64,000 bases of DNA from Undaria pinnatifida (taxonomy: Eukaryota; Sar; Phaeophyceae; Laminariales; Alariaceae). A program made the position numbers and the translations under genes. This document shows, in pieces, positions 22,701 through 33,647 of the stretch (positions within the stretch are counted from its first letter, which is position 1; every line of letters begins with the position of its first letter). The stretch is taken from contig JABAKD010000036.1 of NCBI GenBank assembly GCA_012845835.1, positions 1,054,001 through 1,118,000 of the forward strand. Reading direction: 5' to 3'. The notes below the pieces were generated by a model, which did not search any database, was not told where the DNA came from, and was given only the letters and a program-made list of their open reading frames with translations.

Positions 22701-25700
22701 TGATTCTTTTTTTTTGGATTTGGTCAGGAGTTTTTTTTTGTCTCGGCCTCAGTATGGGATTGTTGGACTGGAATTTCTCGGTCAAATCGCGTCGTTCGAG
22801 CGCCGTCTTCGGGGGGAGGCTCCAACGTCTCTCACTCTGCCTTATCCGTTCTGCACCTCGACATGAACGCGGATAGAGGCTGAACGAGACAAGCGAGAAG
22901 TGCGTTTCTTTTTGTACTTTGGGCGGTATACGCCCGAGTTATTCTTGGATCTTGGCATATGTAGAGCTTGAACGAATAAATCAAGGGACAACATTTCAAA
23001 ATTGGCATCATTTCCAAATTGGCATCTAAATTTTCTTCCCGACGACGCTTTTTTCGTGGCCGCCTCGAAGCGCTTGCCCTATCGTAGCTACTACTGCTGT
23101 GTCGTTTCCTTTCGGCTCAGTGGGTATAGTGCTATATAACCAACGAAGGATGTGTCGTGAGTACGATTCTCACCCAGATCATATTTGGTATTCAGGAGCG
23201 TGCGCATAACCAACGAAGGATGTGTCGTGAGTACGATTCTCACCCAGATCATATTTGGTATTCAGGAGCGTGCGCGCTGGAGACGTTATGAATGGTTGTG
23301 ATAGTTGTTGGTGTTCTCCTGAGTTCTACTAATTGTAGTGCGTGGAGAGGGATAGATCCGGAGATGCCTCGTACGAAGTCGGTAAGAATTAATGAACGAA
23401 CTCGAAAACATATTTGGTTGGTTTTTTGCATAACCCACTCACTGTGAGTTTTTCCGAGTCACATGACAGTGGGTAGTGCTATGTGTCGTGAGTTCGATTC
23501 TCACCGACTTCATATTTGTATTTTTCAAGCGTGCGCGCTGACGACGTTATGAATGGTTATTTCGGTAGTTTAACATATGTAGCACTACCCACTGAGCTAC
23601 TGAGTCATGTGATTAAGTAGCTTAGTGGGCAGTGCTGTAGGATTTCTGGGTCAAATCACTTTGTTCGAAGGCCGCCGTCCAAGCAAGAAGCGCGCAAAAA
23701 ATTGTATTTTGAACGGTACTCTCCGGTTATTCTTCGGATCTTGATGTATGGCGACGTTGATAAAATAAACTTGGCACGACATTATTTCCAAATTGGCGTC
23801 ATATGTTGTCCCAAAACAAAAAATGTAATTATACTCGTAGTCCACAAGAAAAATTCCCACGAAAATTCATACGAGTACGCACTCGGGGGGGTTCGAACTC
23901 ACGAAGCTGACCTATACCAGGCTCGAGGATAACCTGATACGCCACCGGGGCAGTGAGTGATATAAAACCTGTCGGTCGCCCCGGTGGTCTAGTGGGATTA
24001 CACTCCAATACTACTACTATTAATACTAGCGTTGGTCCTTGAGTTAAATAACCACCGTTGTGAGCTCTGTTGGCTTTAATGATTTGCATAATTAAATGGG
24101 GAAAAAGGATCAACTAACTGCTGAAATTGCCTAGCAGCGTGGGTAGGTACAATTCGACGCGAATCGAGGAGGGAAGAAAATGCTGAACTATTCTTGCGAT
24201 AAAAATTAGGGCAGGTACCGTAGTGGGGAGGCGGGAGGAGAGCCCGCTATATGACCTCGGATCTGAGTTATACTACTGGGAGGGCGAGAGTAGTGCGAGC
24301 ATCACAATAAATGTGAGGGGAAAAAGAAAAGAAGTGAAGTGTATTACTGCTGCTGTAATAATACGAAACCCAAGCAAGTTGCACCGATCGGCTCGATCTG
24401 GACTGACTGCTGTATTAGGCAATTGATCCATGTAAAAGTTCTCTAATCACAGGCCAGTATGAGATGATAGTCATTAAACTTGCTGAACTTCTTAGTGCAA
24501 GGTGGTTTCCTCTATCCACGAACCTCGGCCGAGCCAATCAATCGAAGGTTGCGTTACACTGTGCGGGGCGGTATCGAGGCAGGGGGTATACGAATAAAAT
24601 TCAGCAGTATCGCGAGTTGCCCCATCTTTTTCTAGTTGTGAATACCTTGAAGGATTTCTGAACCGGGGTTGGACCTTGTTCTGTGGTGCTGGCGTTGTAT
24701 ACGAACCTCAGCTAGCTAAGGCCTCCACACCGTGCGGTGTGGTGTCGACCCGGGAGAAGTCGGTTTTTTTTCCCCGGTTTGTTGGAGTTGATAGGTTATG
24801 GAAGGGTTTCTGGAACGGCGGTGGAGCCCTATCCTCACCGGGTGCGCCGGAACACCCCCCGCCCGTTTGCTGGTCTATCTAAGCCAGTGTGAATAGATGA
24901 TTGTCGTACCATCATGCGGGGCTGTGTCGACCCGCGGGAGTATCGGGTATCGCCCCCGGTTTGTCAGGATTTCTGAAACGGGCACAGGACTCTATATCCT
25001 CCCATGGTGGCGCTGCCCTTATGTCCGAGCCCTGGCCAATCAGCGGTAAGCGAATATGGTTGGGGCTCCACGTCGTGCGGAGTGGTGTCGACGCGGTAGG
25101 TCATCGTTTTTGTTCCCGCGTTTTTGGAGCTGTAGAGATTCGGGGGATTCATGAATCGGGGATGGGACCCTATCTTCCCCGTGTGCGACGGAAGTGCCCC
25201 CCATTGATGGGCTTCTATCCGCCTAGGGCGGCGCTGAGGAGCTCGAACCAATAAGCGATTAACCAACGGGATTGGGGTTTCCTCACCGTACAGGGTGGTG
25301 TCGACCCGAGAAAGCTCGGTTTGTTTCCTAGATTGATGGAAGTTTAAAATATGTGGAACGACCTCTGGACCGGGGATGGGACCCTATATCCTCCCGAGGT
25401 GGAGCTGGCTCAACATGCGAACCATGGCCAATCAGAAAATCGGCCGGTGGGGTTGGGATTTCCACACCGTGCGGGGAGGTGTCAACCCGGATGATATCCG
25501 TGTCCGTCCCCGGGCTGTCGGAGTTGTAGATGTGTGGATGGATTCCGATCCCGGCATGTGACCCTATCGTGCCCGGGTGACGCCTGCTTTGTGGATGAAT
25601 CCTGGCCAATGAGCGATCAGACAATAAATTACATTATTTATTTTCGTCTGGAAAAACTCGAGTCTGAAATTCTTAACTATCAAAATTGTAAGCGCTGTAG

Positions 25701-28700
25701 TCGCGTACTGTATCTACAAGAAGTGAGCGATCTACAAAGCTAGCAACAAGCAGCAGCATTGCAATAGCATTCGAGGAGTTGAATGACGAAGGCAGCCATA
25801 CCACCGTGTTTCGCGCCTGGAACAACGTCAGCACGTCTCTCCACGATCAGACAACACACAGACAGTCCTATCTGGGAGGCTCGGATCTAGATGATACTAT
25901 TACCGTAACTCACACAAGATAACACACCCCGGTGATAGTATTTTGAGATTCAAAAATATAATCACCGGGTGTGGTATCCTGTGGGGGGTGTGATATCTTG
26001 TGTACCCTGGGTGATAAAGTGCAGCTCGCAGGGGGCGTAAGGGGGGTATGATAAACCAGGGGGTGTAATAGGACGTCCGAATATCCACAAGGTGTGTTTG
26101 GGGGTGTGATAAATGAGGGGGGTGATAAAAAGGGGGGGTGATAGCACGTCCGAACACCCACGGGGCGTGTTTGGGGGTGTGATAAAAGCGGGTGTGATAA
26201 CAGTTGAACCGCTGCTGCCGCACACTTGAAGGGGTGTGGTATGCCTGCACGAACACTTGCAGCTGACCGCACTCCTGCTATAGGTACCTACCTGTGATAC
26301 CGGGTTGTGGAAAAACAAAGGGGCCCAACCTAGGTGACGAAACTCCTTAGCACATGACCTCGGCGATGACTCAACCCCCTCAACGCCGAAGAAAGTTTCA
26401 AACAAAATACGGATTGGAGCATAAAAAAATAAAGTATACCTAAATCGAAGGTACCTCGCCCGACATGATACGAGCCGGTGGCTGCGCCATCCGTCCTGCC
26501 CCCCCACAAAAGTGGGCTGCTGCTACCTACCTCGCTATCGATACGACCAACACGAGTAACGCAGAGACACCACGACCAAAAATCGAAGACACAAACCACA
26601 AATCTACACTACGATATCACCGGGGTGTGTTATCTTATGTACCCCGGGTGATAAATCGATGGTTTGTCAGAAACGCCCAAAATTATCACCGGGGTGTCGT
26701 ATCCTGTGGAGGGGGTGATTTCTTATGTACGGGTGATATTTTGTGTCAGTTACGGTATATCATGCGTTGTATATTTCAGAAGCTGGCTCAGTGCGCGCCT
26801 CTCAGTGGCTACGAAGAGAACACGCAGCGGACATGGTCAGTCACCTTACTGGCCCCGGATGCTTGATTGATTAAAAATATATAAGAAACGCACTCGACAC
26901 GTTTCGTCGCCAGACTGAAGGGTCAGTCGGCGTGTTCTCGATTTATCCGATCGAAATCTGATAAACAAAGCTCGGGATCGGATTCACTTGAAAAACAGTA
27001 GCTATTAATCGTGGTACATTGTTATGATTGTTAGTCTATGTCGAACTCTTGGCATTACCTCACATACTATACGCACAGACTATGATTGTGTGTGGTGACT
27101 TTTTTTACTCTACCAAGTATTGAATCGAACAATTCGAAGTGCTGCCCTGCCCTACCCGGCACCCATGCGGAGCCCTTGTAATACGATATCGTAATACGAA
27201 GCACACCAACATGAACATCAATATAAGGACCGTTTGATTACTAATATGATATTGAAACGATCCTTACACTTTACGCCGGCATGTCACCTGACACTTGACA
27301 AAAGTAGCAGTAGCAGCAGCAGCGAGAGGTAGTGGCGTATAGGCGGGTAGAGCATCGCAGGCTCCGATGAAAGCAATCAGCTACTACAACAGCAGCCACA
27401 CGCGCATAGAGTTGCAGGCTGCTGCTGCTATGGGGCTTGACTGCTGCTGGGCGGCAGGATCGTGGCGTGGTGCTCTGTGCAACAATAGGGAAATGTACGT
27501 GTACCATCTACGAGCAGAAAACCCGGTTTGCACCCAAATCTTTCGTGCATACACGGGGATAGGGGATGCGGAAACACCATCCCCGAAGATGTTGCGGAAA
27601 TCCGGGGATTTGCCTTATCCATGCCCAAGCCCAAACAAGTTAAAAAGGCTTGCCACGCGCGACACACTGCACGGATCGCGCCCAAACCTCCGGCAACGTG
27701 ACCCCAACGGTCGAATTGTGCCCACCCCCCCTAACGTTTCGGATAAAGGTACGAGCACGAAGAGATATGCCCGAGAAAAAAAAAAATGACAAGTATACGT
27801 ATACATTATGCGGCTGTGGGCTACGACGGGAATATAAGAGACACGCTGCGCACCTACCAGGTACTACTTGTCCACAACCCACAGCTTACTTCGCTCATGG
27901 CACAGCTGGGACACAGCACTGCTGCATCGACCACCGCCGAACGGACGATAACCCGTGTATCCTTGCCAGCATCGCGTTTGTTGTGGCTGCCCTACAGCAT
28001 CGCGTGTGTTGTGGCAAAGTAAATTCGCCTCCTCCACGGGACGATTTTGAATCGAACGACGACCAAAACATAATATAGTATATTACGAGTATCAACAACA
28101 CAGCTTGCAAAGGTGAGTGTTGACCTGAAATTCGTCAAACTCACGGCTGACGTCCTTGAAATTTAGTTATAAAACAACCCAACGTGATTTTTTTCTGGCC
28201 CTAAAAATACGAACAAGTGGATGTAGGCGCTCATGCTCCATGAGAGGGCTCCTCTCTCTCAGCCGCACGAGAGGCCCTACTCGTACAGATTCTCATTCCG
28301 TTCCTTTCTGCGACGAGGTGGTGGTGAAGGAGGATGATTGCCCACCCTGGCTTGTATCACTGGTGAACTTCAAAATTCTGGCCCAAGGGTATATTTCTGT
28401 GTTTGCTGATTCCCTGATGAAACAAGCAAAAAAAGTCAAAACCACGCTAAGATGGCGCGTGGAACAACATATATTTTTGGCCAGTTGAAAATCCACATTT
28501 CTTCCTGTTTTGATGACTGAAAAACAATGTCCAAGAGTGGCCCTATAATCCGTATTTTTTTAGCCATCCTCTACCCTGTCTTAGACCAAATTAAAAACAC
28601 GGTTTGGCTCTGTAGCTAATCACTCATATACCTGGTCCTCCACATTCACCTGACTTCCGGAAGTTGGCTCTGTAGCTTCTCGGTCGCCGAGGACTCACTA

Positions 28701-31700
28701 ATTCCATACTATCTGGCTAGTTGAATTCAGGTCATCGCGTCGTAAATTGTGTCGTTTTAGCGTACGGGACCATGGGCCTTGTTTATTATGTATTTCAGTT
28801 TTCGTACTGGTACATTCTTGAACAAAACTACTAGTTGAGTCACCACACATCCGCCGCCGTCAGAAGAACTAGAACAAACAGGCCGAGTAAAGAGTACGGC
28901 AGTATACCTCGCACCCCTGCCTTGTACGCTGTACTCATAGATTTCAACAGGCAACTGCGGTGGCGGGGAGCGGGGCGGGGCGCAGTCCCTGCCCAGCGGA
29001 CAAGCCACAAACCCGCGTATGATATGAATGCGTGCCAAGGATAATAGCGTCCTCGAGTCCGTTGACTTTTCACGAGATAGGTTCGCACGAATATCAAAAC
29101 CTCTATGAACGGGTGTATACTGTACACCCTGAACCTTAGAAGTGTCATTGGGACCCGCATGCAGAGCAACCCCGCTGGATGCTATAAACGATATTAGGAC
29201 TACGAGGGCACTTAGGAGCCATCCCTGGGTTTCAAGCCTTGCGTTTCGCATATATCCATTCCCGCCGCGTCCGTCTTCTCCAGCACACCAGTTAGCTCTA
29301 CCAGCGCGCAACAAGAGCGAATATTTGCGCCAACGTGTCGTGGTGCGTAAACCCTAACCCTACTTAGTTGTACATAACGTCATATGCCCGTCAAATCCGG
29401 TCGCTGCAGCTCTCGCGGCCCTCGAGACCGGCGCCTAGCTCTGCGAGTCTCTTAACCTCTCCATAACCCTAACCCCAGACTGAAATGCAATGCCTAAAAT
29501 CCGGGGATGACTCCGAAATGTCCCTGTAATAGTGATTTAGTAGCTCGTCCATGTGGTCATGATTATCAATATTCATGTTTGTAATCCTGCACTCAAGTTA
29601 CATTGTTCCAATGGAAACGACAAAATACATATATGTGGCACGACTGATTGTAGCTAACACTAGTTGTTGGGGTTCGGCGTCTTTCGGATACTGCTTTGCT
29701 CTGAGCAAGGCTTGACCCCTTTTGGTCCCGCCGACTTTTTTTTTTTTCATCATCACCTTTGCTCTCCAGCTCAACACGTAAGAGGCTTTTTTGCGGTCAG
29801 CGACCTTCCGGAAAAGCTGTGGTTGCAGGTGTTTTCCTTCCCCGTGGAATCATACTTGCCTTCATTTTTGTGCATAGAGCCCAGCATTCCCACTTTTCAG
29901 CTTTTTATGCTCGTCGAATTTCATCGAAGCAACTCGCCACTTCTTGTGTAGTCGGGCCTTTTCCCTCTGTTTTTTTTTCCGACTGCATTCTTCCGGGTCT
30001 CCTTATCGTCCGTCTAGTCGATTTTTTAATTATACTAGTGGTACTCCAGAAATATGCCAGTTGCCGGCCGGTATGGCGGACAAAAACAAATTGGTGCTGT
30101 ATCCTCTGTATTAAGTACTAAAATAACAAAATAATAACAGGGCAGTACGACAATGCCGCCGTACGTACGGTAGTAAAGGTATCATCCTCTGTATGTAAGT
30201 TTTGCAAAACAAAAATGAGAACACGGCAGCAGTAGTACGTACGGTAGTAAAGGACAGAGGAGTGCAGCAGTGGGGACGGTGGTACTCCCAAGCACCAGTG
30301 GGAGGCCGGTATTAAATTGTAGAATGAAAAAAAAGGGTTCATCTCCCACAGGACGCAAAAAGACTCCCACGTACAGAACGGCCCACCCACCCACCACGGA
30401 CGACGCAGTGCACCCTCCACCCACCCACCGACCAAACCTTTACTACATACAGCAGAACAGCAGTGCAGCAGTCCGTACATCAGAACAGTCGTGCAGCAGT
30501 ACGTACAGCAGTATGCACCTGGTACGCGGGGCGCAGTTAGTTGGTTGGTTCTTATGAATTAGGAAACAGCAAAAAAAAGACTCCCACGTACAGCACGGTC
30601 CACCCACCTACCACGGACGACGCAGTGCACCCTCCACCCACCCACCGACCAAACCTTTACTACATACAGCAGAACAGCAGTGCAGCAGTACGTACATCAG
30701 AACAGCAGTGCAGCAGTACGTACAGCACAGCAGAACAGCAGTGCAGCAGTCCGTACATCAGAACAGCTGTGCAGCAGTACGTACAGCAGTATACACCTGG
30801 TACGCGGGGCGCAGTTAGTTGGTTGGTTCTTATGAAACAGGAAACAGCAAAAAAAAGACTCCCACGTACAGAACGGCCGACCCACCCACCACGGACGACG
30901 CAGTGCACGCTTCACCCATCCACCGACTAAACCTTTACTTCATACAGCAGAACAGCAGTGCAGCAGTACGTACATCAGAACAGCAGTGCAGCAGTACGTA
31001 CAGCACAGCAGAACACCACCCACCATGCACCCACGAACCTACCCAGTACAGCAGTGCAGCAATGCAGCAGTACCTAGAGCAATACACCCGACAGGCGAGC
31101 AGCAGCCAATTTGTTGGTTACAATGCTCTCGGGCTGGTTAGGCCAAGCCAAAAGCGCTCGCTTTGCCAATTCTGCGCACGGCGAGCGGCGACGGCTGGAC
31201 GCTGCTGTGTTTGGTCCTGGTGTTGTGTGATTGCTGTTGACGCAGGCGCGCTTGTGGTCTCGTGTCCATGGCTGTGTCCATGGCCCAAGTGGCCAAAAAG
31301 CAACTCGAAAATTCAATATAGTTGGGAGTTCGAAAAAAAAAAATAGCAGGCAGCGACGAAGAAAAAGCGGGGGGGGGGGGAAGCGAGCCGTCCCCGGGAG
31401 GGCGATTTCCACGCTCCCCCCTCGCCGAGGTAGGGCACCGACGGCCGTTCTTTCGCCGGCATGTCGTAGTGCTGCTGTGCGGATGGGACGTGGCGGCACC
31501 GCGAGGCCGCCTGAGGCCGAGTGGAGCTCGGGAGTCGCCGCTTTTGGGGGGGGAGTGTTTTAACCAAGATATTTTTCAAAGATCCAAAACGTCACGACCA
31601 TCCTTAGCGTATTATATAATAAGGATGCCCTTTCTGGAGGCGGTTGGTATGAGCCGAGTACTGCTGAATGGTAGTCGAAGTCGGTTAGAAGCTCTGTGCT

Positions 31701-33517
31701 TCGTGCGTTCTCCGCGAGCAACGCGTGCTCCACGCGCGACGAGCCCTCGTGCAAGCGTGCTGGTGGCGTTGGACTTGGCCCAAAGCCACCGAAACTATGG
31801 CTGCGGCGTTGCACCCGGTCGGGAGCCGCCAAACCTACAGCAAGCGTAGCCGTTTTTCGGAAAATGTCATGGATACCGCGCGCTGCTGCCACCTGCCATC
31901 GTATGATACACGCTGTTGGCGGCCGGGACTAGAAATGTGCCCCGTTGACTTGCGGCGAGAAGCAGCAGCAGTGATACCAGCCAAGCCAGCGTCGGCGTTG
32001 CTATAGGGTACTTTGGTACCTGGTGGTGTGCGTGTTTTTGTGGTGGCATGAGCGAGGCAATGGGTTCATAAGCGTTTTTGACTGAGGAATGCCACTGGCA
32101 CATCCAGTCGAATCGACGACGTTTTTCGACTGGATGCGCAGGTCGGATCGCCCAGTCGAAAAGGGATAAAGCTCTTTTTCGACTTTATAAGAAGACCAAA
32201 TCGAAAAGCGCCTTTTTCGGCTGACGGATCCGACTTTATTAGAGTTGGCCTGAGATTAAGCTATGGCATTGTATTAGGTGTAGCGCTCGACGCTGAATAC
32301 GATAATTCCTTAGTGTCTCAAAAAAATGAACCTGACATTCGTAATCTTGGGGCTGTACTACTGTACTCTACTGTACTGTACTGTACTGTACTGTATTCAC
32401 ATTTATAACAGTAACCGCATGCCTGACTGACATGCTGCTTGCCTGTTGTAACCCTCTTTCTGTGCCGTTTGGATGTGTCCGTATGACAGAAAGAGTACCT
32501 GAAAGAGCCTACGGAAGAGTTCAAGGCCATGGAGGCCAGGCAGACTGACTTTGCCGCTGCGCAGCGCGCGTACAAGCAAGATTTCGTCAAAAAGCTTGAC
32601 GTGAGTTGTACGGGTACCTTAATACAAAGTCGTAGTTATGAGTGTATGCCAGATATATTTTGCTCTACTTTCTAAAAGGGTACCTTCCCTTGACTATGTC
32701 TACCTGATTTCCAGTTTTTTTGTACGTACGAGGGGATAGGGAATGTATCGTTAGCTTCCTCGCAATGCTGAACGTTACTGATTGTGTGCAATCCCTGCCA
32801 CATGATACATTCATTATATCGTGCCTGTACAAGGTAAAAGGGATGCCGTTTGGCTTCACGCCAACCTGCCGTTCGGAGCAGAATACTCTTCGCCACCGGC
32901 ACGAATGTTTAGAATATTCTCGTTTTGTCACGAACGTCATTCCTCCTTCGACGCGACAAGAATATATCAAATATGTGGCGTGACCATGACTTTATTACTC
33001 GATGCACATTGTTTTTGATGGCTGTTGGTTTCTGCAGGCGTTCCTTGCCGTCACGACGGATGAGGAGGCGGTGGCGGCGTTGAACGTCTTATCGGTGAGT
33101 TAGACGGTTCAAGATAGTATAGTCGTCACTAGGAACTCATGCAGCAGGATATTTGTATAATAACTGTGGTTAACGACTTGTCTTCGTTGGTGGTCGGCGG
33201 ACGCTTCAGGCAACTCACAAGGGGTGCCTAGTGTTGGCGCGGTCGAAATTAGAAACCCGCATTCGCTCGAATTATTACTACAGCAGTGGTAGTCTTACGC
33301 CTGCAATTGGTTACATGCCATGGGTTATATGTTATGTGTGTATATACACTGCCTTGACCGGCCATGATGTCTGTGACGGCCGCAGAACACGGTGGTCAAG
33401 CGTGGAGGGTTACCGGAGAGCATACGCATCAACGATCTTTTGAAGACTTGCCGGAGGAAAAAGGCGGCCATGAAGGACAGCGGGAAGTGGGGCACCCCGG
33501 TGCAAATCGCGTACGAG
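19728..33517 (+). CDS. Plastid thylakoid-lumen protein, four exons, 3' end not found
   Basis: Exons 19728-19973, 32490-32600, 33038-33094 and 33386-33517 join in phase 0 and give 182 residues. Exon 1 is a tripartite leader: a signal peptide with cleavage before Phe (GGVNA|FVQPG, the heterokont plastid ASAFAP-type site), a transit peptide, and a twin-arginine lumen signal (ERRAFVSQLVSGGFLAA) ending ATA|YE. The mature part is charged and helical: KEYLKEPTEEFKAME, FAAAQRAYKQDFVKK, VVKRGGLPESIRINDLL, GTPVQIAYE. This layout recalls helical extrinsic photosystem II lumen proteins of the PsbQ'/Psb31 kind, but I cannot name it. At least one more exon must follow the donor at 33,518. Intron 1 is 12.5 kb and packed with repeats; the join of exons 1 and 2 rests on phase and leader/mature logic only. 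Confidence 0.7.
20111..20190. repeat. Two tandem copies of a 34-bp hairpin unit
   Basis: 20,111-20,144 and 20,157-20,190 are the same 34-mer but for one base. Each starts GTACTGCTGTAG and ends CAGTACAGC, so it can fold back on itself. GTACTGCTGTAC-like words are abundant elsewhere in the window. Confidence 0.75.
20292..21497. mobile_element. Nested foldback/MITE elements with CAGTCGAAAA palindromes
   Basis: At least two copies of one family. Ends read AGGCCATTTCTTAT then CAGTCGGATTT at 20,293 and 20,396, and their inverted form at 20,789-20,838 and 21,447-21,497. The termini contain the inner palindrome CGAAAACGGCCGTTTTCG. The internal region (a GTAGCTTTGGCGGCT block, an ACCAACCGCCTCTAGG block) repeats at 20,460-20,760 and 21,180-21,420. 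A third, inverted copy lies at 31,590-32,255. No transposase frame is visible, so these are non-autonomous elements inside intron 1 of the lumen-protein gene. Confidence 0.75.
22770..23020 (+). repeat. Dispersed repeat, paired with 23,640-23,810
   Basis: Shares with 23,640-23,810 a GGTCAAATC block, a TTCGA block, GTTATTCTTSGGATCTTG and AATTGGCRTCAT, in the same order. A tRNA-like head is possible but not convincing. The function is unknown. Confidence 0.6.
23110..23560 (+). repeat. tRNA-like repeat family 3 with an exact 70-bp duplication
   Basis: 23,136-23,205 is repeated exactly as 23,206-23,275. The unit contains GTGAGTACGATTCTCACC, a degenerate pol III box B stem-loop, after a box-A-like GGCTCAGTGGGTATAGTG. 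A diverged copy with intact GAGTTCGATTCTC lies at 23,482-23,560. The anticodon arm is missing, so this is a tRNA-derived repeat and not a tRNA gene. Confidence 0.65.
23640..23810 (+). repeat. Dispersed repeat, second copy of the 22,770 family
   Basis: Carries the GTTATTCTTCGGATCTTG and AATTGGCGTCAT blocks of the 22,770-23,020 copy, about 0.9 kb away in the same orientation. Confidence 0.6.
23850..23962 (-). mobile_element. SINE family 2 fragment, head only
   Basis: Minus-strand copy of the family 2 head, including both promoter boxes (GATACGCCACCGGGGC is box A reversed), cut off at the A-rich block. A differently headed fragment follows on the plus strand at 23,975-24,220, starting TCGCCCCGGTGGTCTAGTGG and ending near a CGATAAAAATT block of family 2. 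Confidence 0.7.
24470..25625 (+). repeat. Satellite array, units of about 165-215 bp
   Basis: At least five clearly recognisable units start near 24,727, 24,905, 25,067, 25,281 and 25,461 with CGTGCGGNGNGGTGTCGACC. They continue through GGACCCTAT, TCCTCCC, a CCTGGCCAATCAGCG block and GGTTGGG. A diverged unit precedes them from 24,470. Units differ by substitutions and indels, so the array is old. It lies in intron 1 of the lumen-protein gene. Confidence 0.8.
25901..26757. mobile_element. 857-bp element with terminal inverted repeats
   Basis: The left end TACCGTAACTCACACAAGAT and the right end, read in reverse, TACCGTAACTGACACAAAAT match at 18 of 20 positions, and similarity continues into ACACCCCGGTGATA. 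The flanks carry TAT on both sides (25,898-25,900 and 26,758-26,760), a possible 3-bp target duplication. The interior repeats GGGGTGTGATAA many times, with a duplicated block of about 80 bp at 26,070-26,210. No transposase frame is visible, so this is a non-autonomous DNA element. Confidence 0.75.
26758..28756. other. Intron sequence, no gene recognised
   Basis: Part of intron 1 of the lumen-protein gene. A GCA microsatellite lies at 27,303-27,325. Open frames of up to 142 codons at 27,367-28,078 show no family resemblance and no splice logic. Confidence 0.4.
28757..29314 (-). CDS. Hypothetical secreted or anchored protein, uncertain
   Basis: An unspliced minus-strand frame of 185 codons with ATG starts at 29,314 and 29,251. 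From the second ATG the product begins with a few charged residues followed by a hydrophobic core (WLLSALVVLISFIASSG) and could be a signal peptide or membrane anchor. The rest has no recognised domain; a Ser/Asp-rich stretch (SSSSDGGG) lies near the end. It lies antisense within intron 1 of the lumen-protein gene, with telomere-like CCCTAACCCTA about 30 bp upstream of the first ATG. It may be only a chance frame or a first exon running into an intron. Confidence 0.25.
   Translation of the reverse strand: MLRAGRANWCAGEDGRGGNGYMRNARLETQGWLLSALVVLISFIASSGVALHAGPNDTSKVQGVQYTPVHRGFDIRANLSREKSTDSRTLLSLARIHIIRGFVACPLGRDCAPPRSPPPQLPVEIYEYSVQGRGARYTAVLFTRPVCSSSSDGGGCVVTQLVVLFKNVPVRKLKYIINKAHGPVR
29755..29905 (-). 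mobile_element. SINE family 2 fragment, 3' half
   Basis: Minus-strand copy of the family 2 body. Reversed, it shows the GCATAGAGCCCAGC block (diverged from TGCGCGATA), the CCTGTGACC-type block as ACCTGCAACC, and the end block found in the 54,945 fragment (CTCCAGCTCAACNCGTAAG). It is well diverged. Confidence 0.6.
30345..31050 (+). repeat. Tandem repeat, three units of about 215-280 bp
   Basis: Units begin near 30,358, 30,574 and 30,857 with AAGACTCCCACGTACAG, then CCACCCACCACGGACGACGC and ACCAAACCTTTACT, and a variable run of GCAGCAGTACGTACATCAGA sub-repeats. Units 1 and 2 end in CACCTGGTACGCGGGGCGC then TTGGTTGGTTCTTATGAA. The length differences come from the number of GCAGTACGTACA sub-repeats. 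Confidence 0.85.
31590..32255 (-). mobile_element. Foldback element, third copy of the 20,292 family, inverted
   Basis: Minus-strand relative of the 20,292-21,497 elements: it shares the GAGGCGGTTGGT block, the GCTCTGTGCTTCG block, CAGTCGAAAA palindromes at 32,104-32,215 and a terminal AGAGTTGGCCT. It also shares the CGTATGATACACGCTGTTGG block with 21,110-21,130 in reverse. Confidence 0.7.
32354..32397 (+). repeat. TGTAC pentanucleotide microsatellite
   Basis: A short run of CTGTA units with one CTCTA variant, about 95 bp before exon 2 of the lumen-protein gene. Confidence 0.8.
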
Positions 33518-33647
33518 GTAAAACATTACAAGGGTGTGCTTAGTACTTCGGGGTACCTGGGTATCCAACCTGGTTGTTTAGGGCACACTTGGGTAGGTAC
33601 CCGTGTACGCCAAAAGTAAAGAACCACATACTGTGGGGTCGGGCATT

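Noticed and set aside
23110-23210. A tRNA gene
   Set aside because: A- and B-box-like parts are present, but the anticodon arm is absent and the acceptor stem does not close.
30345-31050. A CRISPR-like array
   Set aside because: Units are over 200 bp with internal sub-repeats and no spacer/repeat alternation; the genome is eukaryotic.
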